Origin: Alphaproteobacteria bacterium UBA7488
GTDB taxonomy: Bacteria > Pseudomonadota > Alphaproteobacteria > CAAHEQ01 > UBA3637
Direction of reading: 5' to 3'
Assembly: GCA_002477185.1 (NCBI GenBank)
Contig: DLOI01000085.1
Span: forward strand, 1 to 6,770
Length of the DNA stretch: 6,770 nt
The notes under the pieces were generated by a model, which saw nothing but the letters and a program-made list of their open reading frames with translations, was not told the origin of the DNA and ran no database searches. Both the position numbers and the translations under genes were made by a program. Shown here piece by piece: positions 5,839 to 6,770 of this stretch; the stretch's first letter is position 1; each line of letters opens with the position of its first letter.

Positions 5839-5890
5839 AACGCTAATGAATGCGAACCTAGAATACCAAAAAAAATAATTTTAAAAGAAT

Positions 5891-5954
5891 AAGAACCAAA
5901 AAAACCCCACCCGTGGTGTACATAATGGGTACATAAGGGTGGGGTTTGAGCAGG
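5891..5954. repeat. Hairpin repeat, copy 2 (64 bases)
   Basis: Same boundaries and architecture as copy 1 at 5680-5744, one base shorter in the apical loop. Differences cluster in the stem and loop, and two of the stem differences are compensatory. Confidence 0.75.
5898..5947 (-). terminator. eno: Intrinsic terminator of enolase (repeat copy 2)
   Basis: It begins about 24 bases beyond the eno stop on the minus strand. Stem of 11 pairs (5902-5912 with 5937-5947, core CCCCACCC/GGGTGGGG), inner stem TGTAC/GTACA (5917-5921 with 5929-5933), seven-base loop, and a seven-U tail on the minus strand (5904-5898). The position and U-run make it the natural end of the enolase transcript. Confidence 0.8.
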
Positions 5955-5970
5955 TAATTAACTTTTAAAA

Positions 5971-6770
<800 letters not shown>

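Larger units (their letters stand above)
5582..5970. other. Gene-free intergenic region between convergent GNAT and enolase genes
   Basis: I see no convincing gene in these ~390 bases. They hold two copies of a hairpin repeat (5680-5744 and 5891-5954) and a separate potential stem-loop between them (5789-5838). The 11-base word ATTAAGTACAT occurs at 5632-5642 and, shifted by one base at its first A (5714/5715), again in the loop of the first hairpin. A TATAAT at 5615-5620 has no matching -35. Confidence 0.7.

Noticed and set aside
5785..5862. tRNA-like sequence between the repeats (minus-strand GGTTCGCATTC)
   Set aside because: The T-loop-like word has no matching T-stem, acceptor stem or anticodon arm in either orientation.
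5680..5954. CRISPR array from two similar repeats
   Set aside because: Only two copies, 146 bases apart, with long internal hairpins and no cas genes; spacing and structure do not fit.

Overview
The window looks like chromosome from a Gram-negative bacterium with moderate to low GC. It holds a type IV pilus or type II secretion motor/platform pair, a short-form TsaC and an enolase. The protein style would fit an uncultured, possibly host-associated alphaproteobacterium, but the sequence contains no decisive taxonomic marker, so this is a low-confidence inference. Sampled 60-base lines give about 50% GC in the pilus genes and eno, about 37-40% in the two kinase-like genes, and about 25-30% in the GNAT gene. 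The middle of the window therefore looks like accessory DNA set between core genes.

Layout, left to right. (1) Bases 1-1792 (+) carry the end of a PilB/GspE-type assembly ATPase and, 14 bases later, a complete PilC/GspF-type inner-membrane platform protein. They form an operon that ends in a structured, terminator-like segment (1806-1868). No prepilin or prepilin peptidase gene follows. (2) Bases 1944-4180 (+) carry two tandem paralogues of a protein-kinase-like/aminoglycoside-phosphotransferase-fold enzyme. Each has its own near-perfect sigma70 promoter (TTGACA-17-TATACT and TTGACA-17-TATAAT). These promoters lie inside the longest possible reading frames and so move both starts downstream, to 2000 and 3164. 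(3) Bases 4238-5087 (mostly -) carry tsaC, which makes the threonylcarbamoyl-adenylate used for tRNA t6A. Upstream of it is a probable 24-residue hydrophobic peptide gene with its own ribosome binding site and promoter. (4) Bases 5135-5581 (+) carry a small, very AT-rich GNAT acetyltransferase, divergent from the peptide gene. (5) Bases 5582-5970 hold no convincing gene. They contain two copies of a ~65-base hairpin repeat, with compensatory base-pair changes between copies, flanking a further potential stem-loop. Read on the minus strand, the copies are U7-tailed terminators for the converging enolase gene. (6) Bases 5971-6770 (-) carry the C-terminal ~265 residues of enolase.

The pilus pair works together in fibre assembly or secretion. 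TsaC and enolase are housekeeping genes. The two kinase paralogues, the 24-residue peptide and the hairpin repeat pair are the parts not explained by well-known systems. No complete novel system can be demonstrated from this sequence alone.
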